A DNA stretch of 64,000 bases from Megasphaera paucivorans. Lineage in GTDB: Bacteria > Bacillota > Negativicutes > Veillonellales > Megasphaeraceae. The notes under the pieces were generated by a model. The model did no database searches and was not told the DNA's origin. It saw nothing but the letters and a program-made list of their open reading frames with translations. Of this stretch, positions 51,367 through 58,984 are shown one piece after another; the stretch's first letter is position 1, and each line of letters opens with the position of its first letter. A program made the position numbers and the translations under genes. Location: contig NZ_FNHQ01000002.1 of NCBI RefSeq assembly GCF_900103535.1, positions 1 through 64,000 on the forward strand, given 5' to 3'.

Positions 51367-54333
51367 ATGCAGATTTTGGAACTAATACTTGAACGACAAT
51401 TAGAACATCAGCAAAAAGCTGTTGATGCTATTACATCTGCACTTGATGGGATTACAATGATTAAACCACATTTTGCATACGAGAATCCTTTATTTGATAG
51501 AGAAGAACAATGTCTTATTCATAATTTAGAAGAGGTTCAGAAAAATATACGCACTGATTACTGTGGCTGCCGTGATGAGGGAAATTATCTTAACCTTGAT
51601 ATCAAAATGGAAACTGGAACAGGTAAAACCTATGTTTATACACAGACTATCTATGAGATGCATAAGAAGTTTGGCTTTAACAAATTTATTATTGCTGTTC
51701 CATCTCTCCCTATAAAAGAAGGAACGGCACAGTTTATTGGTGATAGCTATGTAAAACATCATTTTTCTGATACTTGTGGATACAATTGTGATATTGAATT
51801 GGGTGTTTTGGAGAGTCCAAAGAAAAAGAAAAAAGGATTTTTAGCTATGCCACCTGCCGTATGTGATTATGTAACAGGCTCATGCCAAAATTCTAATAAG
51901 ATTTATGTCTTGCTAGTGAATATGCAATTACTAACTAATAGTAATATCCTTACTCGATCAGACTACGATTATTTAGTTGAAGGCTTCTATAGACCATTTA
52001 ATGCTCTAAAAGCCACTAAACCTATTGTCATAATTGATGAACCACACCGCTTTGCACGAGATCAAAGAGCCTATAAAGCAATTGTCGAAGAATTATGTCC
52101 ACAGCTGATTATTCGCTATGGAGCAACGTTCCCGGATACTACTGTAGGGAAAGGCAGAAACAAGGCTACTTTTAAGGATTTCAATAACCTTGTGTACGAA
52201 TTAAATGCTTGTGATTCTTTTAATCATAATCTGATTAAGGGGGTGGCAAAGGAACATTTTGAACCACTATCCCAAAAGGAAGAAAAGGTAAAACTTCTAT
52301 CTGTAGAATCAAAGACTTCTGCAACTTTTCAGTTCAAGAGACGTGGTGAAGATACAAAAACATATATACTCACATCAGGAGATTCGTTGTCTATAATTGA
52401 TGCTGCTTTTGAAGGAATTACAATATCTGCTATTGGTAAAAATTTTATTGAACTTACTAATGGGCAAATTAAGTATAAAAGTGAGGAATTTAATACAGAT
52501 ATATATTCATCTTCTTATCAAGAACAGATGCTAAAATTGGCTATCGAAAGGCACTTTAAAACAGAACGCCAGAATTTTTCTGGCAGACAGTTCAAAATAA
52601 AAACATTGGCATTATTCTTTATTGACGATATCTCATCATACCGAGACTCTGATGATGAAAAAAAACCTTATTTAAAAGAGATGTTCGAAAGATTACTTCT
52701 TGAGAAGATTAATGATTTAATATCTAAATTGACAAACAATGAGCAAGAATATCGTGATTATCTTGAAGCAAGTAAGGCTGATATTGCAGCTTGTCATGCG
52801 GGCTACTTTGCACAGGATAACAGTGATTCAGATGAAGCAATTGCTTCTGAAGTGGCTGATATTCTTCACAATAAGAAAGAACTTATTTCCCTTCGTAGAG
52901 AAGATGGTTCATTTAATACCAGACGATTTCTTTTTTCAAAATGGACTCTTAAAGAAGGTTGGGACAATCCTAATGTGTTTACAATAGCAAAACTGCGTTC
53001 AAGTGGTAGTGAGAATAGCAAGTTACAAGAAGTTGGTCGTGGGTTGCGTCTTCCTGTTGATGAGAATGGTAATAGAATTTCCAACGAAGAGTTTAAGTTG
53101 AATTATATTGTTGATTTTACTGAGGCGGACTTTGCTCAAAAATTAGTTGATGAAATAAATGGTGAATTGCCTGAAAAATTGACTATTTCTGAAGAGCGGC
53201 TTAAGGAAGTAGCGGAGCAACGGAAAATTGACTATAATACGTTGTTTTTTGAGTTGGGTGCCAAGGGTTATATCAATATGAACAAGGAAATTATTCCGGA
53301 CAAGAGAGACGCTTTTTATGCTGATTATCCAGAATTTGCAAGTGGAGTTAGTAGCAATAAAGTCACAGATGTAAACAAGAATAAAAAAGGAGAAATTCAT
53401 GTTAGAAAAGCAGTATACACAGAATTAAAAACATTGTGGGAAAACATCAATCATAAATACTATTTATTTTTTGATAGAGATTTGACAAATGCAATACCAC
53501 AGTTATTACACGATATTTTAAGGAAAAATGATATTTTCGGTAATGTAACATTGTATAGCCACAGAGATGAAGTGGTGAATGATGGGAAAGCTATGATGAT
53601 TAGAAAAAACTCAGGTGTTTCCTATTCGATAAAGCGTCCTATACCATATAACGAATTTCTTAAACGTATTAGTCAACAGACTAGTATACCAATTCTTGAG
53701 ATTCATGCGGCTATGTGTGAACTTGCAAAAGAAAAAGAGAATGGTATCCCTGAAGAGTTTATTAATGAATATTCTGTGGCAAATATTGTATCGGCTTTTT
53801 CTGATTGGAGAATTGAACAGCTGCAGACACGATTTAAATATTCTCGTTCAAATCAACCAGTTACGGAAACCGCATTAACCTATAAGAATGGAACTCCTAG
53901 AGAGATAATCAAACAGGGAAATGTAGGAACAATGTTTGTAGAAGGCACACCTTCTGATAAATATTTATATGATAAAATAGCATTTGATTCTCCGCTAGAA
54001 AAAGACAATATTATGACTGATATTTCGGAGGTGGTTGTATATGGGAAAATTCCTCGTTCCAGTATTGCTATTCCTACTATAGTAGGTGAAAATTACAGTC
54101 CGGATTTTATGTATGTTGTAAAAAAAACAGATGGTACTAAAGAATTAAATATCGTTGTAGAAACAAAACTAGTTAAAAACAACGCAACCCTTAGAGATAC
54201 AGAAAAGGTAAAAATAAAATGTGCTGAAAAATTCTTCAATCAACTTACCCTTGATGGGTACAAAGTATCATTTCATACACAGCTGGAAAATAAAAAAGTT
54301 AAACAGATTATACAAGAAGTTATTGCAGAATGA
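51367..54333 (+). CDS. Type III restriction enzyme Res subunit
   Basis: 988 residues. The superfamily 2 ATPase has Walker A ETGTGKT (about 82-88), motif II IIDEPHRF (DEPH, about 223-228), TLKEGWDNPNVFTIAKL and QEVGRGLRLPVD (motif VI). The C-terminal nuclease reads YSPDFMYVV...NIVVETKLVKN, the PD...E-x-K site (about 911-934). It starts four bases after mod with AAGGGG upstream. The length is normal and no break is seen, so the system is probably active. Confidence 0.94.
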   Translation: MQILELILERQLEHQQKAVDAITSALDGITMIKPHFAYENPLFDREEQCLIHNLEEVQKNIRTDYCGCRDEGNYLNLDIKMETGTGKTYVYTQTIYEMHKKFGFNKFIIAVPSLPIKEGTAQFIGDSYVKHHFSDTCGYNCDIELGVLESPKKKKKGFLAMPPAVCDYVTGSCQNSNKIYVLLVNMQLLTNSNILTRSDYDYLVEGFYRPFNALKATKPIVIIDEPHRFARDQRAYKAIVEELCPQLIIRYGATFPDTTVGKGRNKATFKDFNNLVYELNACDSFNHNLIKGVAKEHFEPLSQKEEKVKLLSVESKTSATFQFKRRGEDTKTYILTSGDSLSIIDAAFEGITISAIGKNFIELTNGQIKYKSEEFNTDIYSSSYQEQMLKLAIERHFKTERQNFSGRQFKIKTLALFFIDDISSYRDSDDEKKPYLKEMFERLLLEKINDLISKLTNNEQEYRDYLEASKADIAACHAGYFAQDNSDSDEAIASEVADILHNKKELISLRREDGSFNTRRFLFSKWTLKEGWDNPNVFTIAKLRSSGSENSKLQEVGRGLRLPVDENGNRISNEEFKLNYIVDFTEADFAQKLVDEINGELPEKLTISEERLKEVAEQRKIDYNTLFFELGAKGYINMNKEIIPDKRDAFYADYPEFASGVSSNKVTDVNKNKKGEIHVRKAVYTELKTLWENINHKYYLFFDRDLTNAIPQLLHDILRKNDIFGNVTLYSHRDEVVNDGKAMMIRKNSGVSYSIKRPIPYNEFLKRISQQTSIPILEIHAAMCELAKEKENGIPEEFINEYSVANIVSAFSDWRIEQLQTRFKYSRSNQPVTETALTYKNGTPREIIKQGNVGTMFVEGTPSDKYLYDKIAFDSPLEKDNIMTDISEVVVYGKIPRSSIAIPTIVGENYSPDFMYVVKKTDGTKELNIVVETKLVKNNATLRDTEKVKIKCAEKFFNQLTLDGYKVSFHTQLENKKVKQIIQEVIAE

Positions 54334-54481
54334 TACTATGTATAGTTTGTTAGCTCTCTATATCTTAATTTACTATATTTTTAGTTATGAATTATGAAAA
54401 AGCGTTGTAAAAAAAATATCGTTTTTATAGGGGAGTTAGGTTTAATCGAAATATTAAAAAATTCAAGAGCAGAACAAATGT

Positions 54482-54510
54482 TTGCCTTCCTGCTACCGTC
54501 GTGCTACAAT
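54482..54510 (+). promoter_or_regulatory. Promoter of the orphan methyltransferase
   Basis: TTGCCT at 54482 and TACAAT at 54505 with 17-base spacing, followed by GAGGTG at 54541. Confidence 0.55.
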
Positions 54511-54552
54511 ACCAGTAGACTAGTCAAAATCTATTATTACGAGGTGTTGTAA

Positions 54553-55272
54553 ACGAACGAAAAGTTTTTAAATCAAATTACGTGCGGTGATTCTATCGAA
54601 TTACTGCAGCAGCTTGAAGATAATTCCGTAGATGCGGTTATTACAGATCCACCGTATTGCAGCGGTGGCCAAACAGCAAATGCACGAGCACAAACTCCAT
54701 CCAGCAAGTATGAGCAATCAGATAATAAAATTGTCCATCGGCCGGATTTTGCAGGAGATACTATGGATCAAAGAGCATGGTTGCATTGGTGCACGATGTG
54801 GATTACTGATTGTCAGCGAATTCTTAAACCGGGTGGGTATTTTCTTATGTTTACTGATTGGCGACAGATGCCGACGGCTTCAGATGCGTTGCAAATGGGG
54901 GGATTGATATGGCGTGGTGTTGTAGCATGGAATAAAGGATTGGGAGCGAGAGCACCACATAAGGGCTATTTTAGGCATCAATGTGAATATATCGTGTGGG
55001 GCACGAATGGGAAGTGTCCCAAAGCTCATCATGCAGGACCGTATCCCGGTTGTTTTGATTTCCCGGTAAAACAGAAGGATAAATTTCACTTGACCGGAAA
55101 GCCGACGCCACTCATGGAAGAACTGGTACAAATTGTTCCGGAAGGGTCCATAATTTTAGATCCATTTGCCGGTAGCGGCACGACGTGTGTAGCAGCCAAG
55201 AAGCATAACCGGCAATACATCGGATTTGAAAAGACTGAAATATACCATAATATTGCTAAGAAGAGAATATAG
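54553..55272 (+). CDS. Orphan DNA methyltransferase (beta class), apparent ACG start
   Basis: 239 residues if read from ACG at 54553. Motif IV DPPYCSGG (about 34-41) and motif I DPFAGSGTTCVAA (about 208-220) are both present, as in phage N4/N6 methyltransferases. An in-frame TAA at 54550 lies directly before the ACG, and GAGGTG is 6 bases upstream of the ACG. The first ATG (54763) would remove DPPY and kill the enzyme. Either ACG is used inefficiently, or a former ATG has mutated and the gene is being silenced. The target sequence is unknown. Confidence 0.75.
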   Translation, partial: TNEKFLNQITCGDSIELLQQLEDNSVDAVITDPPYCSGGQTANARAQTPSSKYEQSDNKIVHRPDFAGDTMDQRAWLHWCTMWITDCQRILKPGGYFLMFTDWRQMPTASDALQMGGLIWRGVVAWNKGLGARAPHKGYFRHQCEYIVWGTNGKCPKAHHAGPYPGCFDFPVKQKDKFHLTGKPTPLMEELVQIVPEGSIILDPFAGSGTTCVAAKKHNRQYIGFEKTEIYHNIAKKRI

Positions 55273-55279
55273 ACTGCAT

Positions 55280-55313
55280 AAAAAAAGGTTCTTGTTGTGG
55301 AACCTTTTTTTTT
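55280..55313 (+). terminator. Terminator at the right phage end
   Basis: AAAAAAAGGTTC pairs with GAACCTTTTTTT, with an 8-base loop and a long T run. It is bidirectional in principle. Confidence 0.88.
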
Positions 55314-55315
55314 GT

Positions 55316-55334
55316 CGTCAAAAATTCGTCAAAA
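55316..55334 (+). repeat. Tandem CGTCAAAA repeats, candidate integrase arm sites (right)
   Basis: CGTCAAAAATTCGTCAAAA differs at one base from the repeat next to the integrase gene and has the same orientation. It could be an arm-type integrase site or, less likely, the att core itself. Confidence 0.45.
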
Positions 55335-55448
55335 TTCTGCTTCTTTTTTGCTCTTCCTTAGTTTAATTATCGCATGTAAAAATTTGCTAAACCCGTATAT
55401 TTTATGCTACTATTTACTTAATATTACTTTGTTTTCTAATATTCTGAT

Positions 55449-55461
55449 ATTTTATAATGAA
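55449..55461 (+). other. Candidate attR core
   Basis: ATTTTATAATGAA matches the left copy at 10255-10267 exactly. It contains the -10-like TATAAT preceding the secreted-protein gene at 55490. The 115 bases between the CGTCAAAA repeats and this point hold no gene. Confidence 0.35.
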
Positions 55462-55489
55462 GTAAAAATTTGAAGGGGAGTTTGATCGG

Positions 55490-56008
55490 ATGAAGCAAAT
55501 TTTTATAATGGCGGCTAGTTTTTTTTGTTTAGCTTTTTCGACGGCTTTTGCAACGGAATACCAATCTTACCATAGTGAAAGCAGTGGTTTTAACATCGAT
55601 GTTCCGGCGGAATTTCAATATTTACAGACAGAATCAGGTATGACGCAATTAACAGCAGGAGACCAGAAAACAGGAGTGCTTATGACTGTTAGAGTCAATC
55701 AAATTCGTAACGGGACGACGGTGGCAGAGCAGGAAGAACAACTGCAGGCAGCGCTTCCGACATTGGAACAGCGTTTAAAATCGCAGGGAGCGACGATGGA
55801 AAATTCCGGGATTGCAACAATAGCAAGTCATAAAGCTATTTATTTTTATTATACGATTAACAGAGCAGGGACTGATTATTATCAAGAACAGTACATCGTG
55901 CTGGGAAATAATACTATGTACAGCCTTGTTTTTACAGTGCCCGCTGCGGTGGAAAATCAATATAAGCCATTGTTTACGCATTCTATTTCATCTATGACGA
56001 TACAGTAG
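55490..56008 (+). CDS. Secreted protein with signal peptide (PsbP/DcrB-like fold possible)
   Basis: 172 residues. A signal peptide is clear (MKQIFIMAASFFCLAFSTAF, cleavage near ATE). The mature part, YHSESSGFNIDVPAEFQYLQ and YYQEQYIVLGNNTMYSLVFT, with a closing ..FTHSISSMTIQ, resembles the PsbP/DcrB-like fold of periplasmic or surface proteins that handle small ligands. The function is unknown. AAGGGGAG lies upstream. It is the first gene after the prophage. Confidence 0.75.
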   Translation: MKQIFIMAASFFCLAFSTAFATEYQSYHSESSGFNIDVPAEFQYLQTESGMTQLTAGDQKTGVLMTVRVNQIRNGTTVAEQEEQLQAALPTLEQRLKSQGATMENSGIATIASHKAIYFYYTINRAGTDYYQEQYIVLGNNTMYSLVFTVPAAVENQYKPLFTHSISSMTIQ

Positions 56009-56082
56009 ATATGCAGGGCTTGTTTTTGAAATAGAGATTGGAATGTTGGCTGTAAGCGGTATTACAAAAGAAAATGTATAAG

Positions 56083-56133
56083 AAAAACATCTCATCTGTG
56101 TAAAAATTATTATATTGGAAGAGATGTTTTTTT
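56083..56133 (+). terminator. Terminator after the secreted-protein gene
   Basis: ACATCTC (56087-56093) pairs with GAGATGT (56121-56127), with flanking A and T runs. Confidence 0.65.
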
Positions 56134-56159
56134 GCTCTCTGAAATAAATATTGTATAAT
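56132..56159 (+). promoter_or_regulatory. Promoter of the sensor kinase operon
   Basis: TTGCTC at 56132 and perfect TATAAT at 56154 are 16 bases apart, 30 bases upstream of the kinase start. Confidence 0.55.
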
Positions 56160-56188
56160 AAAAAAGAAAGGATAGGAGGGAATCCAGC

Positions 56189-57961
56189 TTGGAAAATTAT
56201 AAACCAGATAGGTTTTTACTTTATATGTATATTGTACTGGGTGTTACTATTGTGACTCTCTTTATGTTTTTGCGGCCTATAGATACGGATGATACCAGTC
56301 ATACTGTAAAAGCTATTGCCATGCAAGGGGTTTATCAGCGGATGTCTTCAGATGTGCCTATCCCGTTTCAGCAATTAAAAGATATTTCTATTGGGCCGGA
56401 TGATAATGAGCTCATTCTTCGCGGACATGTAAAACAAGATATTCCTAAAGATAAAAAAATTATGATGTATATCACCCGGTTGCAAGTACATATTCAACTG
56501 AATGGGAAGGATATTTATCATGAAGAGGGGGATGATTATACTTGGTGGGATTCTTTTGATAGTCCTGGCATTACTCCAAAAGATGAATTAGTGATACATT
56601 TACAGCGGGCAACCGACAGCAATTATCCCGAAGCCTTAGCGTTGTGGTTACGAAAATTCAGCAGTGGAGAAACCTATGCATTGCTACTTTATCAACTGCA
56701 GCGTAATGCTGCAAAAATTATTATCAGCAGCATGCTTTTGATTATTGGACTAGCACTCTTGTTCAGCATGGGTGTTCTACGGCTGTTTAAGATCGATATT
56801 TATGAACAGTTCTTTTCTTGCGCTATGCTGCTAATATCCGGGGCTGTATGCACCTTTATTGATTATGAATACATCACGTTATTGTTTCCTTATCCAGGGT
56901 TAATAAACATTATTGATTATTTGTCGCAAATGTTGATTTGTGAGTTTCTTCTTATTTATTTATCAACGTTTCTTAATAAAAAATCACATATTAAAACGGC
57001 CAACGTAATGATATTTTTATGGACACTATGTATTGTCGGATATTGTCTGTTTCAAAAAGGCCGGGGATCAGATGCCTTTTTATCTCCGGCATGGAGCATG
57101 CTGGTATTAGAAATGGTGTTCCTTATACGAGAATATAAAATGCATATGGAAAAACGTATTAAATATGTGGTTGTATCTGTGAGTGTGCTTACAGGATGCA
57201 CAATTATAGAAATTGTACACTATTCATTTGTTCATTTCTATTGGATTTATGTATTTCAGGCAGGATTGTTGTTTTTTACGATAGTGCAATGCATTATTGC
57301 GGGTGATTTTGTAAGGGAAAAAATGCAGCAAGCTTCTTTAGTGCAGGAAATGCAAGGGGAATTGGCGCAAAGCCGCATTCGTGTTATGTTAAGTCAAATC
57401 CAACCTCACTTTGTTTTTAATGTACTGAATGCTATTAGCGGACTTTGTTTGATTCATCCAGAAAAGGCCGATGATGCTATTATACAATTTTCTAATTACC
57501 TTAGAGCGAATATCAATTCCTTGCAAAGTCAAGGACTAGTCAATTTTGAAGAAGAGCTGAAGCATATTCGGTGCTACGTAGCCTTGGAACAGCTGCGTTT
57601 TGGGAATAAGATACACATGGTTTATGATATTGGCGCTGCAAATTTTTCGTTGCCGGCACTTACACTGGAACCACTTGTTGAAAATGCTGTTAAGCATGGA
57701 CTGCGGATTAAATCTCAAGGTGGCACAGTTACGCTGAAAACAGCAGAAAATATGAAAGAAATATGCATCATAATTGAAGATGACGGAGTGGGTTTTGATT
57801 GGGAGTCGCTGCAGAAGGATAGTCATGCATCTATTGGGATTATGAATGTCCGCAGCCGCTTGGAATACATGTTAAAAGCTAAAATGACGATTATAAGCGT
57901 AATTGGAAAAGGGACAAAGGTTATGATACAAATACCGAAGAAGGGGGATAGTCGGGTATGA
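56189..57961 (+). CDS. 7TMR-DISM sensor histidine kinase (LytS/His_kinase type)
   Basis: 590 residues. One membrane helix (about 10-27) leads to an extracytoplasmic domain of about 140 residues with jelly-roll-like 7TMR-DISM features (LQVHIQLNGKDIYHEEGDDY), then seven membrane helices (about 172-385). The kinase part has QIQPHFVFNVLNAIS (phosphorylated His about 407) and ALTLEPLVENAVKHGLRI with a DDGVGF G-box. The start is TTG, 9 bases after AGGAGGG. The extracytoplasmic ligand is unknown, probably a small molecule. It overlaps the response regulator by four bases. Confidence 0.9.
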   Translation: MENYKPDRFLLYMYIVLGVTIVTLFMFLRPIDTDDTSHTVKAIAMQGVYQRMSSDVPIPFQQLKDISIGPDDNELILRGHVKQDIPKDKKIMMYITRLQVHIQLNGKDIYHEEGDDYTWWDSFDSPGITPKDELVIHLQRATDSNYPEALALWLRKFSSGETYALLLYQLQRNAAKIIISSMLLIIGLALLFSMGVLRLFKIDIYEQFFSCAMLLISGAVCTFIDYEYITLLFPYPGLINIIDYLSQMLICEFLLIYLSTFLNKKSHIKTANVMIFLWTLCIVGYCLFQKGRGSDAFLSPAWSMLVLEMVFLIREYKMHMEKRIKYVVVSVSVLTGCTIIEIVHYSFVHFYWIYVFQAGLLFFTIVQCIIAGDFVREKMQQASLVQEMQGELAQSRIRVMLSQIQPHFVFNVLNAISGLCLIHPEKADDAIIQFSNYLRANINSLQSQGLVNFEEELKHIRCYVALEQLRFGNKIHMVYDIGAANFSLPALTLEPLVENAVKHGLRIKSQGGTVTLKTAENMKEICIIIEDDGVGFDWESLQKDSHASIGIMNVRSRLEYMLKAKMTIISVIGKGTKVMIQIPKKGDSRV

Positions 57962-58758
57962 ACATTATATATGTAGATGATGAAGTTGCTGCTGTTGAAA
58001 AATTTGAATATATCATTCATACACTGGATCATGTTACCACCTTGAAAACGTTTACAGAGGCGGCTCCGGCACAAGAATATGCAGAACAGCATACGATAGA
58101 TATTGCTTTTCTTGATATTGAGATGCCGGGAATACGGGGACTGGAATTGGCGAAAATATTGCGGAAAATCAACAGCAACACAAAAATTGTATTTTTGACG
58201 GCATATGATACATTTGCATTAGACGCATTTGATGCGGAAGCGGTTAGCTATATACTCAAGCCATATAATAAAGAATGCATCTGCCAAGCGATAGAAAAAG
58301 CGGAACAAATTATATATACACCGACGAAACAGGTATTTATACGAACATTGCCTTTTTTTGATGTATATGTGAATCATAAACTTCTCTATTTTAACAGTGA
58401 AAAAGCGAAAGAACTTTTGGCAGTGCTTGTTGATGCGGCTGGCGGCAGTGTAACGACAGAGCAAATTATAGGGCATCTTTGGGCTGATCGTCCATATGAT
58501 GCGGGAGCACAGGCACTCTGCCGTGTGACATACAAACGATTGAGAGAAATATTGAATATAGCCGGGATTGGCTTTATTTTGGCTTCAGGTACTGCGCAGC
58601 GCTTTGTTCATTCTGAATTTTATGAAAGTGATTATAAACGTTTGTTAACGGGGGACGAAGAAGTGATCGCTATCTATGATGGGCGATATATGGCACATTA
58701 TTATTGGGCAGAAGAAACGAATGCACGCATACAATCATATATTAACAGCTTGAAATAA
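57958..58758 (+). CDS. Response regulator with SARP/BTAD-like output domain
   Basis: 266 residues. The receiver has acidic pocket VDDE (7-9), phosphorylated Asp 53 in FLDIEMPG, Thr in LTAYD and Lys 101 in ILKPY. The output part is not LytTR, as is usual beside LytS-type kinases. TLPFFDVYVNHKLLYFNSEK, KELLAVLVDAAGGSVTTEQI, HLWADRPYDAGAQAL and CRVTYKRLREIL match the winged-helix plus BTAD arrangement of SARP regulators. SARPs activate promoters by binding direct repeats at -35. It is coupled to the kinase, and a terminator follows. Confidence 0.87.
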   Translation: MNIIYVDDEVAAVEKFEYIIHTLDHVTTLKTFTEAAPAQEYAEQHTIDIAFLDIEMPGIRGLELAKILRKINSNTKIVFLTAYDTFALDAFDAEAVSYILKPYNKECICQAIEKAEQIIYTPTKQVFIRTLPFFDVYVNHKLLYFNSEKAKELLAVLVDAAGGSVTTEQIIGHLWADRPYDAGAQALCRVTYKRLREILNIAGIGFILASGTAQRFVHSEFYESDYKRLLTGDEEVIAIYDGRYMAHYYWAEETNARIQSYINSLK

Positions 58759-58764
58759 ATAGGA

Positions 58765-58800
58765 ATGACTGGCATAAGTAATGTGGTGCCAGTCATTTTT
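58765..58800 (+). terminator. Terminator of the kinase-regulator operon
   Basis: GACTGGCA (58767-58774) and TGCCAGTC (58787-58794) form a perfect stem followed by ATTTTT. Confidence 0.85.
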
Positions 58801-58854
58801 GTTAGGTATGTTGAAAAAAGAATATATTTTTTTGAAAATATTTGTCTGGAAGTA

Positions 58855-58891
58855 AAAAGTTACGGAAAAGTTACGGCCTCTATAGTATACT
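58855..58891 (+). promoter_or_regulatory. Tandem 11-bp repeats and -10 box, probable SARP-type promoter
   Basis: AAAAGTTACGG occurs twice without gap (58855-58865 and 58866-58876), and TATACT (58886-58891) starts 9 bases after the second copy. No standard -35 is present. SARP regulators are known to bind direct repeats of 11-bp period that take the place of the -35 region, 8 or so bases from the -10. A SARP-like response regulator is encoded directly upstream. Confidence 0.65.
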
Positions 58892-58984
58892 AGTTACACA
58901 TTACATAAATGTATATTTTAAGATTGCCGTTTTTACTGATGTAATTAAAGCAAATAAACGACTTTGTCATGGGTGGAGGAATCA

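Larger units (their letters stand above)
10255..55461. mobile_element. Complete prophage, contractile-tailed (PBSX/Xkd-like), about 45 kb
   Basis: Between the alcohol dehydrogenase and a secreted-protein gene lies a full temperate phage: integrase, repressor with operators, replication, packaging, head, sheath, tube, baseplate, lysis and a restriction-modification cargo. Gene order from portal to baseplate follows Bacillus PBSX (XkdK, M, N, O, P, Q, R, S, T, U). The boundaries are proposed from a 13-bp direct repeat, ATTTTATAATGAA, at 10255-10267 and 55449-55461, and are uncertain by about 150 bases. No structural gene is visibly broken, so it may be inducible. Confidence 0.93.

Noticed and set aside
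54632-54907. 91-codon frame overlapping the orphan methyltransferase
   Set aside because: It runs in another frame across the DPPY region and has no motif; the methyltransferase frame is clearly the real one.
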